Shown: piece after piece, positions 51,048 through 58,682 of the stretch
How positions within the stretch are numbered: the first letter of the stretch is position 1
Layout of the letters: each line of letters opens with the position of its first letter
Assembly: GCA_049306095.1 (NCBI GenBank)
Contig: JBAQPU010000062.1
Location: 1 to 64,000, forward strand
Length of the DNA: 64,000 nucleotides
DNA from: UBA2336 sp049306095
Lineage (GTDB): Bacteria > Bacteroidota > Bacteroidia > Cytophagales > Cyclobacteriaceae
Reading direction: 5' to 3'
Notes under the pieces: generated by a model
Database searches by the model: none
Told to the model about the DNA's origin: nothing
The model's input: the letters and a program-made list of their open reading frames with translations, nothing else
Translations under genes and position numbers: made by a program

Positions 51048-51386
51048 TTAGTACTCAAAATCCTGCACAGCAAATCTATATGAGTATAGTCCAGCACTGC
51101 TGGACTCTAATAAATCTTTTAAAAAATTATAGCCCCCTTTCAGGGCTCCCATTTCAGCCGATATGACAACACTGAACTTAAAGGAACGATTGTAATAGAA
51201 TGTTTCCCGTTTCCGGCAATAGCCAATGGGAGCATTTAAATCTTCCCTCATTTCGCGGAGGTGCTCCATCAATAAACTCCTCGAGATACCAATTCTGTTG
51301 GCAAATTCATGACTGGAGCCGGTTTTTTCTGCTTCAATTAATTGATGAATTGCCTTTGTACGTTCAATGTATTTAAAGAGACTCAT
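51048..51386 (-). CDS. Small winged-HTH regulator of the cassette
   Basis: The ATG at 51386 (MSLFKYIERTKAIHQL) gives 112 residues, matching the start of the paralogue at 3519; the ORF could extend to 51410 but that part is not conserved. Shared with the paralogue are EFANRIGISRS, MEHLREMRE, NAPI and TFYYNRSFKF. It carries an ALKGG near residue 84, like the KGG of the precursors. Its last codons overlap the palindrome at 51088-51106. It lies 27 bases after the C39 exporter gene and upstream of peptide B. It probably controls peptide expression; the sign is unknown. Confidence 0.78.
   Translation of the reverse strand: MSLFKYIERTKAIHQLIEAEKTGSSHEFANRIGISRSLLMEHLREMREDLNAPIGYCRKRETFYYNRSFKFSVVISAEMGALKGGYNFLKDLLESSSAGLYSYRFAVQDFEY
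51071..51106 (-). promoter_or_regulatory. Internal promoter and palindrome, copy B
   Basis: TAGATTTG (51078-51071) matches the -7 consensus, and AGTCCAGCAGTGCTGGACT (51106-51088) occupies the -33 region. There is no recognisable -33 TTG, which fits an activator- or repressor-controlled promoter. It lies inside the regulator coding sequence and would start a leader of about 75 bases before the peptide gene. Confidence 0.5.
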
Positions 51387-51413
51387 GTTGAATAAAGTTA
51401 ATAGTTTCAAATA

Positions 51414-53618
51414 CTAATTTCCCAACTCCAATTGATTCTTTACCAATTCATAATATGTGCCTTTAGCTGTGCTTAATCCTTCGTGCGTACCCACTTCTAC
51501 AATTTTCCCCTTTTCCAGCACCACAATCTGATCCGCGTTTTTCACCGTACTCAACCGGTGGGCAATCACCACTACGGTTCTGCCTTTAAAAAACGCATCG
51601 AGGTTCTCCATGATAGCTTTTTCATTATTGGCATCTAAGGAAGATGTTGCTTCATCAAAGAAAATAAACTCAGGGTTTTTATACACGGCCCGGGCAATGA
51701 GCAGGCGTTGCTTCTGCCCCTGGCTTAGCCCCGAGCCATTGGCGCCTATTTTGGTGTTGAAGCCCAACGGCAGGGACTCTATATGTTCTTTAATATTGGC
51801 CACGTTTACCGCATGTAAAAGTCTTTTCCGATCTATGGTTTCATCCGATAACGCTATATTCCTGGCAATGGTATCGGAAAAAATATAACCGTCCTGCATT
51901 ACAACACCACACCGTTGGCGCCATTGGTTGCTTGCAATATGTTGCAGTCCGGTTCCGCCCAGTTGTATTTCTCCCTGTGCAGGCTTGTAAAATTTCAGCA
52001 ACAATTTCATGAGCGTGGTTTTACCGCTGCCGCTGGTGCCTACAATGGCGGTTACTTTTCCTTCGGGAATAATTAAATCCAAATCATCCAGCACCTTGGG
52101 TGAATTGGGGCCTTCATATTGAAAGGAAAGGTTGTTGAGGATTAGCGTTTGTGACTCAGGCATCATATTCACCCGCTGCCAGTCATCTTTTATTTCATCT
52201 TCTTCATTTTCCAGGGCGTGTATTTCACCAATCCGGTCGAGGCTGAGGCGTGCATCCTGCCAGTCGCGGGTGAACCCAATAAAATCGCTGACCGGTGCAT
52301 TAAGCGACCCGATAATGTATTGCACGGCCAGCATCATCCCCAGGGTCATCTGCCCTTCCATTACAGCCATGGCCGCCATAAACGTGATGAGAATGTTTTT
52401 CAGCTCATTGATAAAGAAATTGCCTGCATCCTGGTATTGCTGTAGTTTCATACCGGCTACATTCAATCTGAAAATTTTCGCCTGAATGCGCTCCCATTCC
52501 CAGCGTTTTTGCGTTTCGCAGTTGTTGAGTTTGATCTCCGGCATTCCATGGATCAGTTGAATTAGGTTGCTCTGGTTACCGGATAATTGGCTGAAGCGTT
52601 TGTAATCCAACTCGGCCCGTTTCTTCATAAACATCAACACATACCCAACGTAAAAAGCGCTAAAGGTGAAGAAGACAAAAAATATGGAGAGATTATAGAC
52701 GGCCAGCACAACCCCAAAAATGAGCAGGTTAAAAAAGGAAAAAAGAATGTTAAGGGATGATGTACTTAAAAACCGTTCAATGCGTGAGTGGTCATCAATC
52801 CGTTGCAACAGGTCACCCACCATTTTGCTATCGAAGAACGAAAGGGGCAGTTTCAGGAGCTTGATCAGAAAATCGGAAATAATTGCAATGTTGATGCTTG
52901 TACTCAGGTGCAGCAGGATCCAACGCCTGATAAAATCCACCACCATTCGGCTGAAGAACAGCATGAGCTGCCCGGCCAGTATCAGATAAATGAAATTGAC
53001 ATTGCGGGTATTAATACCCACATCTACAATAGACTGGGTGAGAAAAGGAACGATCAACTGAATAATACTACCCAGCAGCAACCCAACAAATAATTGAATA
53101 ATTAACTTGTTGTGGCTTCTCAGATATTTAAAAAGGCGCGATATGCTTTTCTCGTTAGCCGCTTCTTTTTCAATTTCCTTTGTATAAAAATCAGGAGATG
53201 GCTCCAGTAAAAGCGCAACCCCGGTTTGCTGACCATTTTCTGCGCTTGACAACCATGATTTTTTAAACTCTTCATTTGTATAGGTTACCCGCCCTCCAGC
53301 CGGGTCAGCTACCTGTATTTTATTCCTGCGGATGGTATGCACCACGGCAAAGTGGTTCTGGTTCCAATGCACAATGCAGGGAAGGGGCGCTTCCGCTTTA
53401 AATTTTTCAAATGGAATTTTTACACCGAGCGTACGAAAGCCAATGGACTCGGCCGCTTCACTAATACCTAACAGTGAAACGCCTTCACGGGTAATGTAGG
53501 ATTGGCTTCTTAATTTATGTAATGGATAGTTTCTTCCATAGTGTTTGGCAACCATCTTCAGGCAGGTGGGTCCACAATCCATTTGGTCATGCTGGCGGTA
53601 GAGAGGGAATTTGGCCAT
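51414..53618 (-). CDS. C39-peptidase ABC exporter (PCAT) for GG-leader peptides
   Basis: The ATG at 53618 is preferred over a TTG at 53621. The 734-residue product has an N-terminal C39 peptidase domain with DQMDCGPTCL (catalytic Cys 15), NHFAVV (His 89) and VADPAGG (Asp 105). Six transmembrane helices (about 165-440) and an ATPase domain follow, with GTSGSGKT, LSQGQKQRL, IFFDEAT and AHRLS. It cuts leaders after GG and exports the core. It is the first gene of the minus-strand cassette, and precursors A, B and C have suitable leaders. Upstream is a T17/A17 tract. HlyD is encoded at the far end, and a TolC-like channel was not seen. Confidence 0.93.
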   Translation of the reverse strand: MAKFPLYRQHDQMDCGPTCLKMVAKHYGRNYPLHKLRSQSYITREGVSLLGISEAAESIGFRTLGVKIPFEKFKAEAPLPCIVHWNQNHFAVVHTIRRNKIQVADPAGGRVTYTNEEFKKSWLSSAENGQQTGVALLLEPSPDFYTKEIEKEAANEKSISRLFKYLRSHNKLIIQLFVGLLLGSIIQLIVPFLTQSIVDVGINTRNVNFIYLILAGQLMLFFSRMVVDFIRRWILLHLSTSINIAIISDFLIKLLKLPLSFFDSKMVGDLLQRIDDHSRIERFLSTSSLNILFSFFNLLIFGVVLAVYNLSIFFVFFTFSAFYVGYVLMFMKKRAELDYKRFSQLSGNQSNLIQLIHGMPEIKLNNCETQKRWEWERIQAKIFRLNVAGMKLQQYQDAGNFFINELKNILITFMAAMAVMEGQMTLGMMLAVQYIIGSLNAPVSDFIGFTRDWQDARLSLDRIGEIHALENEEDEIKDDWQRVNMMPESQTLILNNLSFQYEGPNSPKVLDDLDLIIPEGKVTAIVGTSGSGKTTLMKLLLKFYKPAQGEIQLGGTGLQHIASNQWRQRCGVVMQDGYIFSDTIARNIALSDETIDRKRLLHAVNVANIKEHIESLPLGFNTKIGANGSGLSQGQKQRLLIARAVYKNPEFIFFDEATSSLDANNEKAIMENLDAFFKGRTVVVIAHRLSTVKNADQIVVLEKGKIVEVGTHEGLSTAKGTYYELVKNQLELGN

Positions 53619-53670
53619 CAAACAAAGAGAGGTTCAGGTTTTTTGAGAAAAATGCAATTTTATTCATGCG

Positions 53671-53687
53671 TTTTTTTTTTTTTTTTT
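53671..53687. repeat. Homopolymer tract of 17 T between divergent genes
   Basis: Seventeen consecutive T lie in the 117-base gap between the divergent exporter and trmD starts. Short GCAT/ATGC arms flank it. Such a tract is a slippage hotspot and could change promoter spacing. Confidence 0.6.
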
Positions 53688-53735
53688 GCATAGTAAAATC
53701 TTACATCTGTGCTTTTTGAGTTGAAAATGTAAAAA

Positions 53736-54416
53736 ATGCACATCTCCATCATCACCTGCTTACCCAAACTGCTGGAAAGTCCTTTTTCGGATTCAATTCT
53801 GAAGCGAGCTATCAAGAAAGGATTAGTAACCGTGGATGTTATTGACTTACGCGGGTACGCTACGGATAAGCATAAATCGGTAGACGACTACGCCTACGGT
53901 GGCGGTGCGGGCATGGTGATGATGATTGAACCGATTGATCGCTGCCTGACTGATCTTAAATCGCAACGCCAATACGATGAAGTGATTTACATGAGTCCGG
54001 ATGGGGAACAGTTTACCCAATCCATAGCCAACGAACTTAGTCTGAAAAAGAACCTAATCATTCTCTGTGGTCATTACAAGGGTGTAGATGAGCGCGTGCG
54101 GGAGCACCTGATTACCCGCGAAATCAGCATTGGCGATTACGTGCTTTCGGGGGGTGAATTAGCGGCAGCCGTGGTGTCTGATGCCGTTATTCGCCTGTTG
54201 CCGGGGGTTCTTTCTGACGAAACCTCAGCCCTTTCTGACTCCTTTCAGGATGGCTTGATTGCACCCCCGGTATATACCCGTCCGGCCGAATACAAGGGCT
54301 GGAACGTGCCCGAAATCCTGCTTTCGGGGCATGAGGCTAAGATTGCGGAATGGCGCCATGATCAGGCTTTGGAAAGAACCAAGAAACGAAGGCCAAAATT
54401 GACTCAAAAAGGCTAA
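53736..54416 (+). CDS. trmD: tRNA (guanine-N1-)-methyltransferase
   Basis: TrmD methylates G37 of tRNAs that read codons with C or U, using SAM. The SPOUT trefoil motifs ILCGHYKGVDERV near 110, IGDYVLSGGELAA near 132 and RLLPGVLSDETS near 155 are present. At 226 residues it is full length. It follows the exporter gene divergently, with a T17 tract and no shared operon. rplS lies 102 bases downstream. In most bacteria it directly follows rimM; here the peptide cassette lies between them. Confidence 0.96.
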   Translation: MHISIITCLPKLLESPFSDSILKRAIKKGLVTVDVIDLRGYATDKHKSVDDYAYGGGAGMVMMIEPIDRCLTDLKSQRQYDEVIYMSPDGEQFTQSIANELSLKKNLIILCGHYKGVDERVREHLITREISIGDYVLSGGELAAAVVSDAVIRLLPGVLSDETSALSDSFQDGLIAPPVYTRPAEYKGWNVPEILLSGHEAKIAEWRHDQALERTKKRRPKLTQKG

Positions 54417-54482
54417 AAAGATGGTTTTACGGCTGACTCAAACAATTCTAAATTCTCAATTCCAAATTCTAAATTCTTTCCC

Positions 54483-54490
54483 TACATTTG
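54483..54490 (+). promoter_or_regulatory. -7 box for rplS
   Basis: TACATTTG matches TAnnTTTG and lies 28 bases before the rplS start. No clear -33 element in the AT-rich region upstream. Confidence 0.4.
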
Positions 54491-54518
54491 CAGTCCGTTT
54501 TTGAAAACAATACGTTTT

Positions 54519-54872
54519 ATGGCTGATTTACTTAAAGTTGTTGAACAAGAATACGCGACCGTGCGCGCAGGATTGCCGTCATTTAAGGCTGGTGACACGG
54601 TAAACGTTCACGTGAAGATAAAAGAAGGAAATAAGGAGAGAATCCAGCAGTTCCAGGGCGTTGTAATCCAGCGCAGGGGCTCAAACTCCAATGGAGAGAC
54701 CTTTACGGTACGTAAGGTGTCCAATGGCGTTGGTGTAGAAAGGATTTTCCCTACCTCATCTCCCACGATTGATAAAATTGAAGTCGTGAAAGAAGGTAAA
54801 GTACGCAGAGCGAAACTGTACTATATGAAGGGTCGCCAGGGTAAATCGGCTCGTATCAAAGAAAAAATATAA
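54519..54872 (+). CDS. rplS: 50S ribosomal protein L19
   Basis: L19 is at the interface of the two subunits. The ATG at 54519 (MADLLKVVEQEYATV) gives 117 residues, the usual size; the upstream TTG at 54501 is not needed. The family motifs FKAGDTVNVHVKIKEGNKERIQQFQGVVI and VERIFPTSSPTIDKIEVVKEGKVRRAKLYY are intact. A strong terminator follows at 54887-54918. It is the last member of the split ribosomal gene set. Confidence 0.97.
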   Translation: MADLLKVVEQEYATVRAGLPSFKAGDTVNVHVKIKEGNKERIQQFQGVVIQRRGSNSNGETFTVRKVSNGVGVERIFPTSSPTIDKIEVVKEGKVRRAKLYYMKGRQGKSARIKEKI

Positions 54873-54886
54873 TCGATCAAACGATC

Positions 54887-54918
54887 AAAAAGCCTCCCGA
54901 ATACCCGGGGGGCTTTTT
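54887..54918 (+). terminator. Intrinsic terminator after rplS
   Basis: AAAGCCTCCCG and CGGGGGGCTTT pair with one G-T, around a short AT-rich loop. A T run follows. Confidence 0.85.
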
Positions 54919-54969
54919 TATTCAATTTCAGGCCAAAAATGGCCAATTAGCGTAAAATCAAATAATTAA

Positions 54970-54977
54970 TAACTTTG
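54970..54977 (+). promoter_or_regulatory. -7 box for fbaB
   Basis: TAACTTTG matches TAnnTTTG, 21 bases before the fbaB start. No -33 TTG at the expected place. Confidence 0.4.
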
Positions 54978-54997
54978 TCCTCCATTCAAATTAAACC

Positions 54998-56071
54998 ATG
55001 GCAAAACGCAACATTGCAAAACTTTTAGGCAAAGACGCCAAGTTCCTTCTTGATCACAAAAGCAAAACCATTTCAACCAACCAGATTCACGTACCTTCTG
55101 GCGATTTCGTTGAAAAAGTATTCATCAACTCCAACCGCAGTCCGCAGGTATTAAGAAACCTGCAACTGATGTTTGATAAAGGCCGTCTGGCCGGAACAGG
55201 GTACCTGTCCATTCTTCCCATCGACCAGGGCATTGAACACAGTGCCGGAGCTTCCTTCGCGAAAAACCCGCTGTACTTCGATCCGGAAAATATTGTAAAG
55301 CTTGCGATAGAAGGCGGCTGTAATGCGGTTGCCACAACGTACGGAGTGCTGGCCATGATGTCCAGAAAATATGCACACCGCATTCCTTTCATTGTAAAGA
55401 TTAACCATAACGAACTTCTCACATACCCCAATAAAGCCGATCAGATTATGTTCGGTTCAGTAGATGATGCGTGGAACTTAGGCGCAGCAGCAGTTGGTGC
55501 GACTATTTATTTCGGATCTGATAACTCCACACGACAGATTCAGGAAGTAGCCAAGGCTTTTGAACGTGCTCACCAATTAGGAATGGCCACCATCTTATGG
55601 TGCTATACGCGAAATAATGCCTTTAAGCAGGGAGGCAAAGATTACCATGTGTCGGCAGACTTAACCGGCCAGGCGAATCACTTAGGTGTTACCATCCAGG
55701 CTGATATCATTAAGCAAAAGTTGGCTGAGAACAATGGTGGTTACAAAGCTTTAAACACCGGTGGAAGCAGCTATGGAAAATTAGATGAACGCATTTATAC
55801 TCAACTCACTTCTGATCACCCGATTGATTTATGTCGTTACCAGGTAGCCAACTGCTACATGGGTCGCGCAGGTTTGATCAACTCTGGCGGTGAATCAAAA
55901 GGCGCCAGCGATTTAGTGGATGCTGTGCGCACCGCTGTCATTAACAAGCGTGCAGGAGGTATGGGACTCATCTCCGGAAGGAAAGCATTCCAACGCCCTA
56001 TGAAGGAAGGTGTTGAAATACTGAATGCCATTCAGGACGTTTACTTAGATGAAAATATTGACTTGGCTTAG
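54998..56071 (+). CDS. fbaB: Class I fructose-bisphosphate aldolase (DhnA type)
   Basis: The 357-residue enzyme is of the DhnA/archaeal class I type: it cleaves fructose-1,6-bisphosphate through a Schiff base and needs no metal. The family motifs SILPIDQGIEHSAGASF near 70, FIVKINHNELLTYP near 135, GATIYFGSDN near 165 and the C-terminal GRKAFQRPMKEG are present. The catalytic Lys lies in these blocks. Glycolysis and gluconeogenesis are the expected roles. It is followed by accD after 39 bases on the same strand. Upstream is a -7 box. Confidence 0.92.
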   Translation: MAKRNIAKLLGKDAKFLLDHKSKTISTNQIHVPSGDFVEKVFINSNRSPQVLRNLQLMFDKGRLAGTGYLSILPIDQGIEHSAGASFAKNPLYFDPENIVKLAIEGGCNAVATTYGVLAMMSRKYAHRIPFIVKINHNELLTYPNKADQIMFGSVDDAWNLGAAAVGATIYFGSDNSTRQIQEVAKAFERAHQLGMATILWCYTRNNAFKQGGKDYHVSADLTGQANHLGVTIQADIIKQKLAENNGGYKALNTGGSSYGKLDERIYTQLTSDHPIDLCRYQVANCYMGRAGLINSGGESKGASDLVDAVRTAVINKRAGGMGLISGRKAFQRPMKEGVEILNAIQDVYLDENIDLA

Positions 56072-56110
56072 GTTGAATTTTGAATCTTGTAATTTGAAAT
56101 TTTAATTGTT

Positions 56111-56950
56111 ATGTCTTGGTTTAACCGAACAGATAAAGGAATTCTAACGCCAACCGAATCGAAACGCGAAGTGCCGGATGGTCTTTGGTTTAAATCGCCT
56201 GGCGGAAAGATTATCCATACACGTGAATTAAAAAACAATGCGTATGTCGTTCCGGAAGAAGAATACCATGTACGGATTGGTTCTAAGGAATACTTCGAAA
56301 TTCTTTTTGATAATAATGAATTCACAGAGCTTGATGTTAACATGGAATCAGCCGACCCGCTGAAGTTCAAAGACACCAAGCCTTACCCGAAGAGAATAAA
56401 AGAAACACAAGCCAAAGTTGATTTGAAAGATGCTGTTCGTACCGCCTACGGCAAGATGAATGGTCTTGATATAACCGTTGCCTGTATGGACTTCAGTTTC
56501 ATTGGTGGGTCGATGGGGTCAGTGGTTGGTGAGAAAATCGCCCGCGCGATGGATCACAGCTTGAAAAACAACAAACCTTTCCTGATGATTTCAAGATCAG
56601 GCGGTGCCCGTATGATGGAAGCAGGATTGTCATTGATGCAAATGGCAAAAACATCTGCTAAAATTGCTCAGTTAGATCAGGCAAAAATCCCGTATATCTC
56701 ATTGATGACTGATCCAACAACCGGTGGGGTTACTGCATCGTACGCCATGTTGGGCGATTTTAATATTGCTGAACCTGGTGCACTCATAGGTTTTGCAGGC
56801 CCTCGCGTTATCCGTGAAACGATTGGTAAAGACTTGCCAAAAGGTTTTCAAAGTGCCGAGTTTGTGTTGGATCACGGCTTCCTCGATTTTATTGTTGACA
56901 GGCGGAATTTGAAGAGCAGGTTGGCTACGTTGTTGAGGATGCTGCGATAG
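56111..56950 (+). CDS. accD: Acetyl-CoA carboxylase carboxyltransferase beta subunit, without zinc-ribbon cysteines
   Basis: AccD and AccA transfer the carboxyl group from biotin to acetyl-CoA, starting fatty-acid synthesis. The carboxyltransferase core (DFSFIGGSMGSVVGEKI, MISRSGGARMMEAGLSLMQ) is complete. The N-terminal region, where E. coli AccD has a CxxC zinc ribbon, reads WFKSPGGKIIHTREL and YVVPEEEYHVRIG: no Cys at the four ligand positions. This is seen in other Bacteroidota AccD proteins as far as I recall, so it may be native. Length is 279 residues. It is 39 bases after fbaB. Confidence 0.93.
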   Translation: MSWFNRTDKGILTPTESKREVPDGLWFKSPGGKIIHTRELKNNAYVVPEEEYHVRIGSKEYFEILFDNNEFTELDVNMESADPLKFKDTKPYPKRIKETQAKVDLKDAVRTAYGKMNGLDITVACMDFSFIGGSMGSVVGEKIARAMDHSLKNNKPFLMISRSGGARMMEAGLSLMQMAKTSAKIAQLDQAKIPYISLMTDPTTGGVTASYAMLGDFNIAEPGALIGFAGPRVIRETIGKDLPKGFQSAEFVLDHGFLDFIVDRRNLKSRLATLLRMLR

Positions 56951-56974
56951 TTATCCATTTCATATTTCCTGACT

Positions 56975-58678
56975 TCACTTAGTCGAAGAAACATAAACCT
57001 TCGACTTGGATAAAAATGGAACTCCATTTTGAATGCCAACTATCTGAATAATGTAGTTTCCTACATCGTCACTGGTATAAAAGTCAAACGTAAAGGAACC
57101 GTCCAACGTAACCGATGGGTTCCAATATAATGAAGAACGCAAATCCGGAACCCTCGATTTTAGATCACTACGCTTGAGATAATTAAACTTCAACGTTTTA
57201 TTTATCCCTTTAATTTGTAAGTAATTATTCTCGTCATCAATTTTTACTGGGTCAGTTGTTTCAATTACCAAAATTCCATCTGATCCAAGGTCACCAAAAT
57301 GACGTAAATATTCCTCGCTCCTTAATACCTCTATTTTTTGAACCAGACGAGGGTTGAGACCAAGTACCCACTGTGTATTATCAGTCATTTTCCCATTAAC
57401 AATATAGAGTGGGTCACGACTTCCATACATGGCAATTTTTTTTAGAAAAATTCTAACCCGTTCTTTATCTCCCGATTTCTTGTACCCAACCATCGGTACA
57501 ACATTCATCAGAAGCTCTGCCATTGAAGAAAATGGTTCAAATTTATCTAAAAGAATCTCATAATCAGATTCAACGTCATTGTCAAACAATCTTTCACTCT
57601 CCTTTTCACCGCTCTTCGTCACAAAATAATCATAGGATTTCCTGATAATTGCCCGTTGAAAAGAATACATACCGTATTCATCTATACTATCTCCTACTGC
57701 ATGCGTCTCAGTATTCGTATTTAATTGAACGTTACTCAATAAAATCTGACAATCTTCAAGAATAACACCCTTGTAACTAAGGCGATAATAAACTTCTTCA
57801 CTTTCAAAATTTCTAAATAAGGGAAAAGTAAAATGCCCATCCGTTCCCGTATATATTTCATAAGCCAAATCACTTTCACATAGATAAAAAGTTATTTTGG
57901 ATTGCACCGGAACGGCTTTTCCTGTTGACTTAACAACAGCCCTCCCTCTAAAATAATATGGAAACTCATTATTGATTGAGTTAACGTTTTGCTGGTAATT
58001 AACTTTTTGATCAGTGCTCACATGACTGTAAGGCTGTAAAGTCAGTAACAGGCTAGACTGAGATTGTTTATCTCTAAATAACCCTTCACTATACACGGAA
58101 ATTGTCAATAAGGTAGGAGTATCCTTTCTTAGACTACTTCCTTCTGTAATTTGAATACTCACTTTACTTCGTGTACTACAGGTATCATTCCTCGTAAAAA
58201 TACGTACCATTGAACTATCAGTTTTCAGGGAGTTAACAGTAATACCTTCGGCTTTGAGCAGATTCTTTCCTGAAATAACCATATCCCCAACATAAAGAGT
58301 TGGAAATCCTGCTCGATAACCTGTCTCAATAAAGAGAGTCAATTTATAAACATCAGGAACAACAAATGGTGGGATAATTATTTGACCCGTTACAATTCCA
58401 TCTAAAAACAAAAATCGCTCATAACTCACGACTTCATTATTACGTCCAATTAATTTAATACTCACAACATGACTTTTACTTGTCGTGTTGTATCCCTTTG
58501 GCATAAATCCATTGAAATATGCCGTATCTCCTGGAGCATACTTTGGTTGATTAAAAATGAGAATTAATTCTTCATCTCTATTTTTGAAGTTAGTCGATCT
58601 TCCAACCGCTTGCGAAAGCAGCAATTGAAAAAACAAAAACAGCATTACACAAAATAGATCCAACCTTACTTGTCTCAT
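56975..58678 (-). CDS. Exported protein with MG2-like N-terminus and plug-like C-terminus
   Basis: The ATG at 58678 (MRQVRLDLFCVMLFLFFQLLL) gives a signal peptide and lies four bases after the DUF4249 stop; an earlier start at 58729 would overlap that gene by 47 bases. The early part (ILIFNQPKYAPGDTAYFNGFM) resembles the MG2-type domain of alpha-2-macroglobulin-like proteins. A Cna-B/carboxypeptidase-like region follows. The C-terminus (DPLYIVNGKMTD ... VQKIEVLRSEEY then GSDGILVIETTDP) resembles a TonB-receptor plug domain, but there is no barrel. It completes a three-gene module with DUF4249 and the TonB receptor. Function unknown. Confidence 0.65.
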   Translation of the reverse strand: MRQVRLDLFCVMLFLFFQLLLSQAVGRSTNFKNRDEELILIFNQPKYAPGDTAYFNGFMPKGYNTTSKSHVVSIKLIGRNNEVVSYERFLFLDGIVTGQIIIPPFVVPDVYKLTLFIETGYRAGFPTLYVGDMVISGKNLLKAEGITVNSLKTDSSMVRIFTRNDTCSTRSKVSIQITEGSSLRKDTPTLLTISVYSEGLFRDKQSQSSLLLTLQPYSHVSTDQKVNYQQNVNSINNEFPYYFRGRAVVKSTGKAVPVQSKITFYLCESDLAYEIYTGTDGHFTFPLFRNFESEEVYYRLSYKGVILEDCQILLSNVQLNTNTETHAVGDSIDEYGMYSFQRAIIRKSYDYFVTKSGEKESERLFDNDVESDYEILLDKFEPFSSMAELLMNVVPMVGYKKSGDKERVRIFLKKIAMYGSRDPLYIVNGKMTDNTQWVLGLNPRLVQKIEVLRSEEYLRHFGDLGSDGILVIETTDPVKIDDENNYLQIKGINKTLKFNYLKRSDLKSRVPDLRSSLYWNPSVTLDGSFTFDFYTSDDVGNYIIQIVGIQNGVPFLSKSKVYVSSTK

Positions 58679-58682
58679 TGCT

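Noticed and set aside
50780..51097. A 105-residue frame for peptide B starting at 51097
   Set aside because: The upstream part overlaps the regulator 3' end and leader; the leader-type start is METLLKF at 50986.
44019..53618. Lanthipeptide or sactipeptide pathway
   Set aside because: No LanB/LanM-type enzyme or adjacent radical SAM gene is present in the cassette; thiol-disulfide enzymes are present instead.
53671..53687. T17 run taken as sequencing error only
   Set aside because: It cannot be excluded, but the run lies in a non-coding promoter region and does not break any gene, so it is reported as a finding with this caution.
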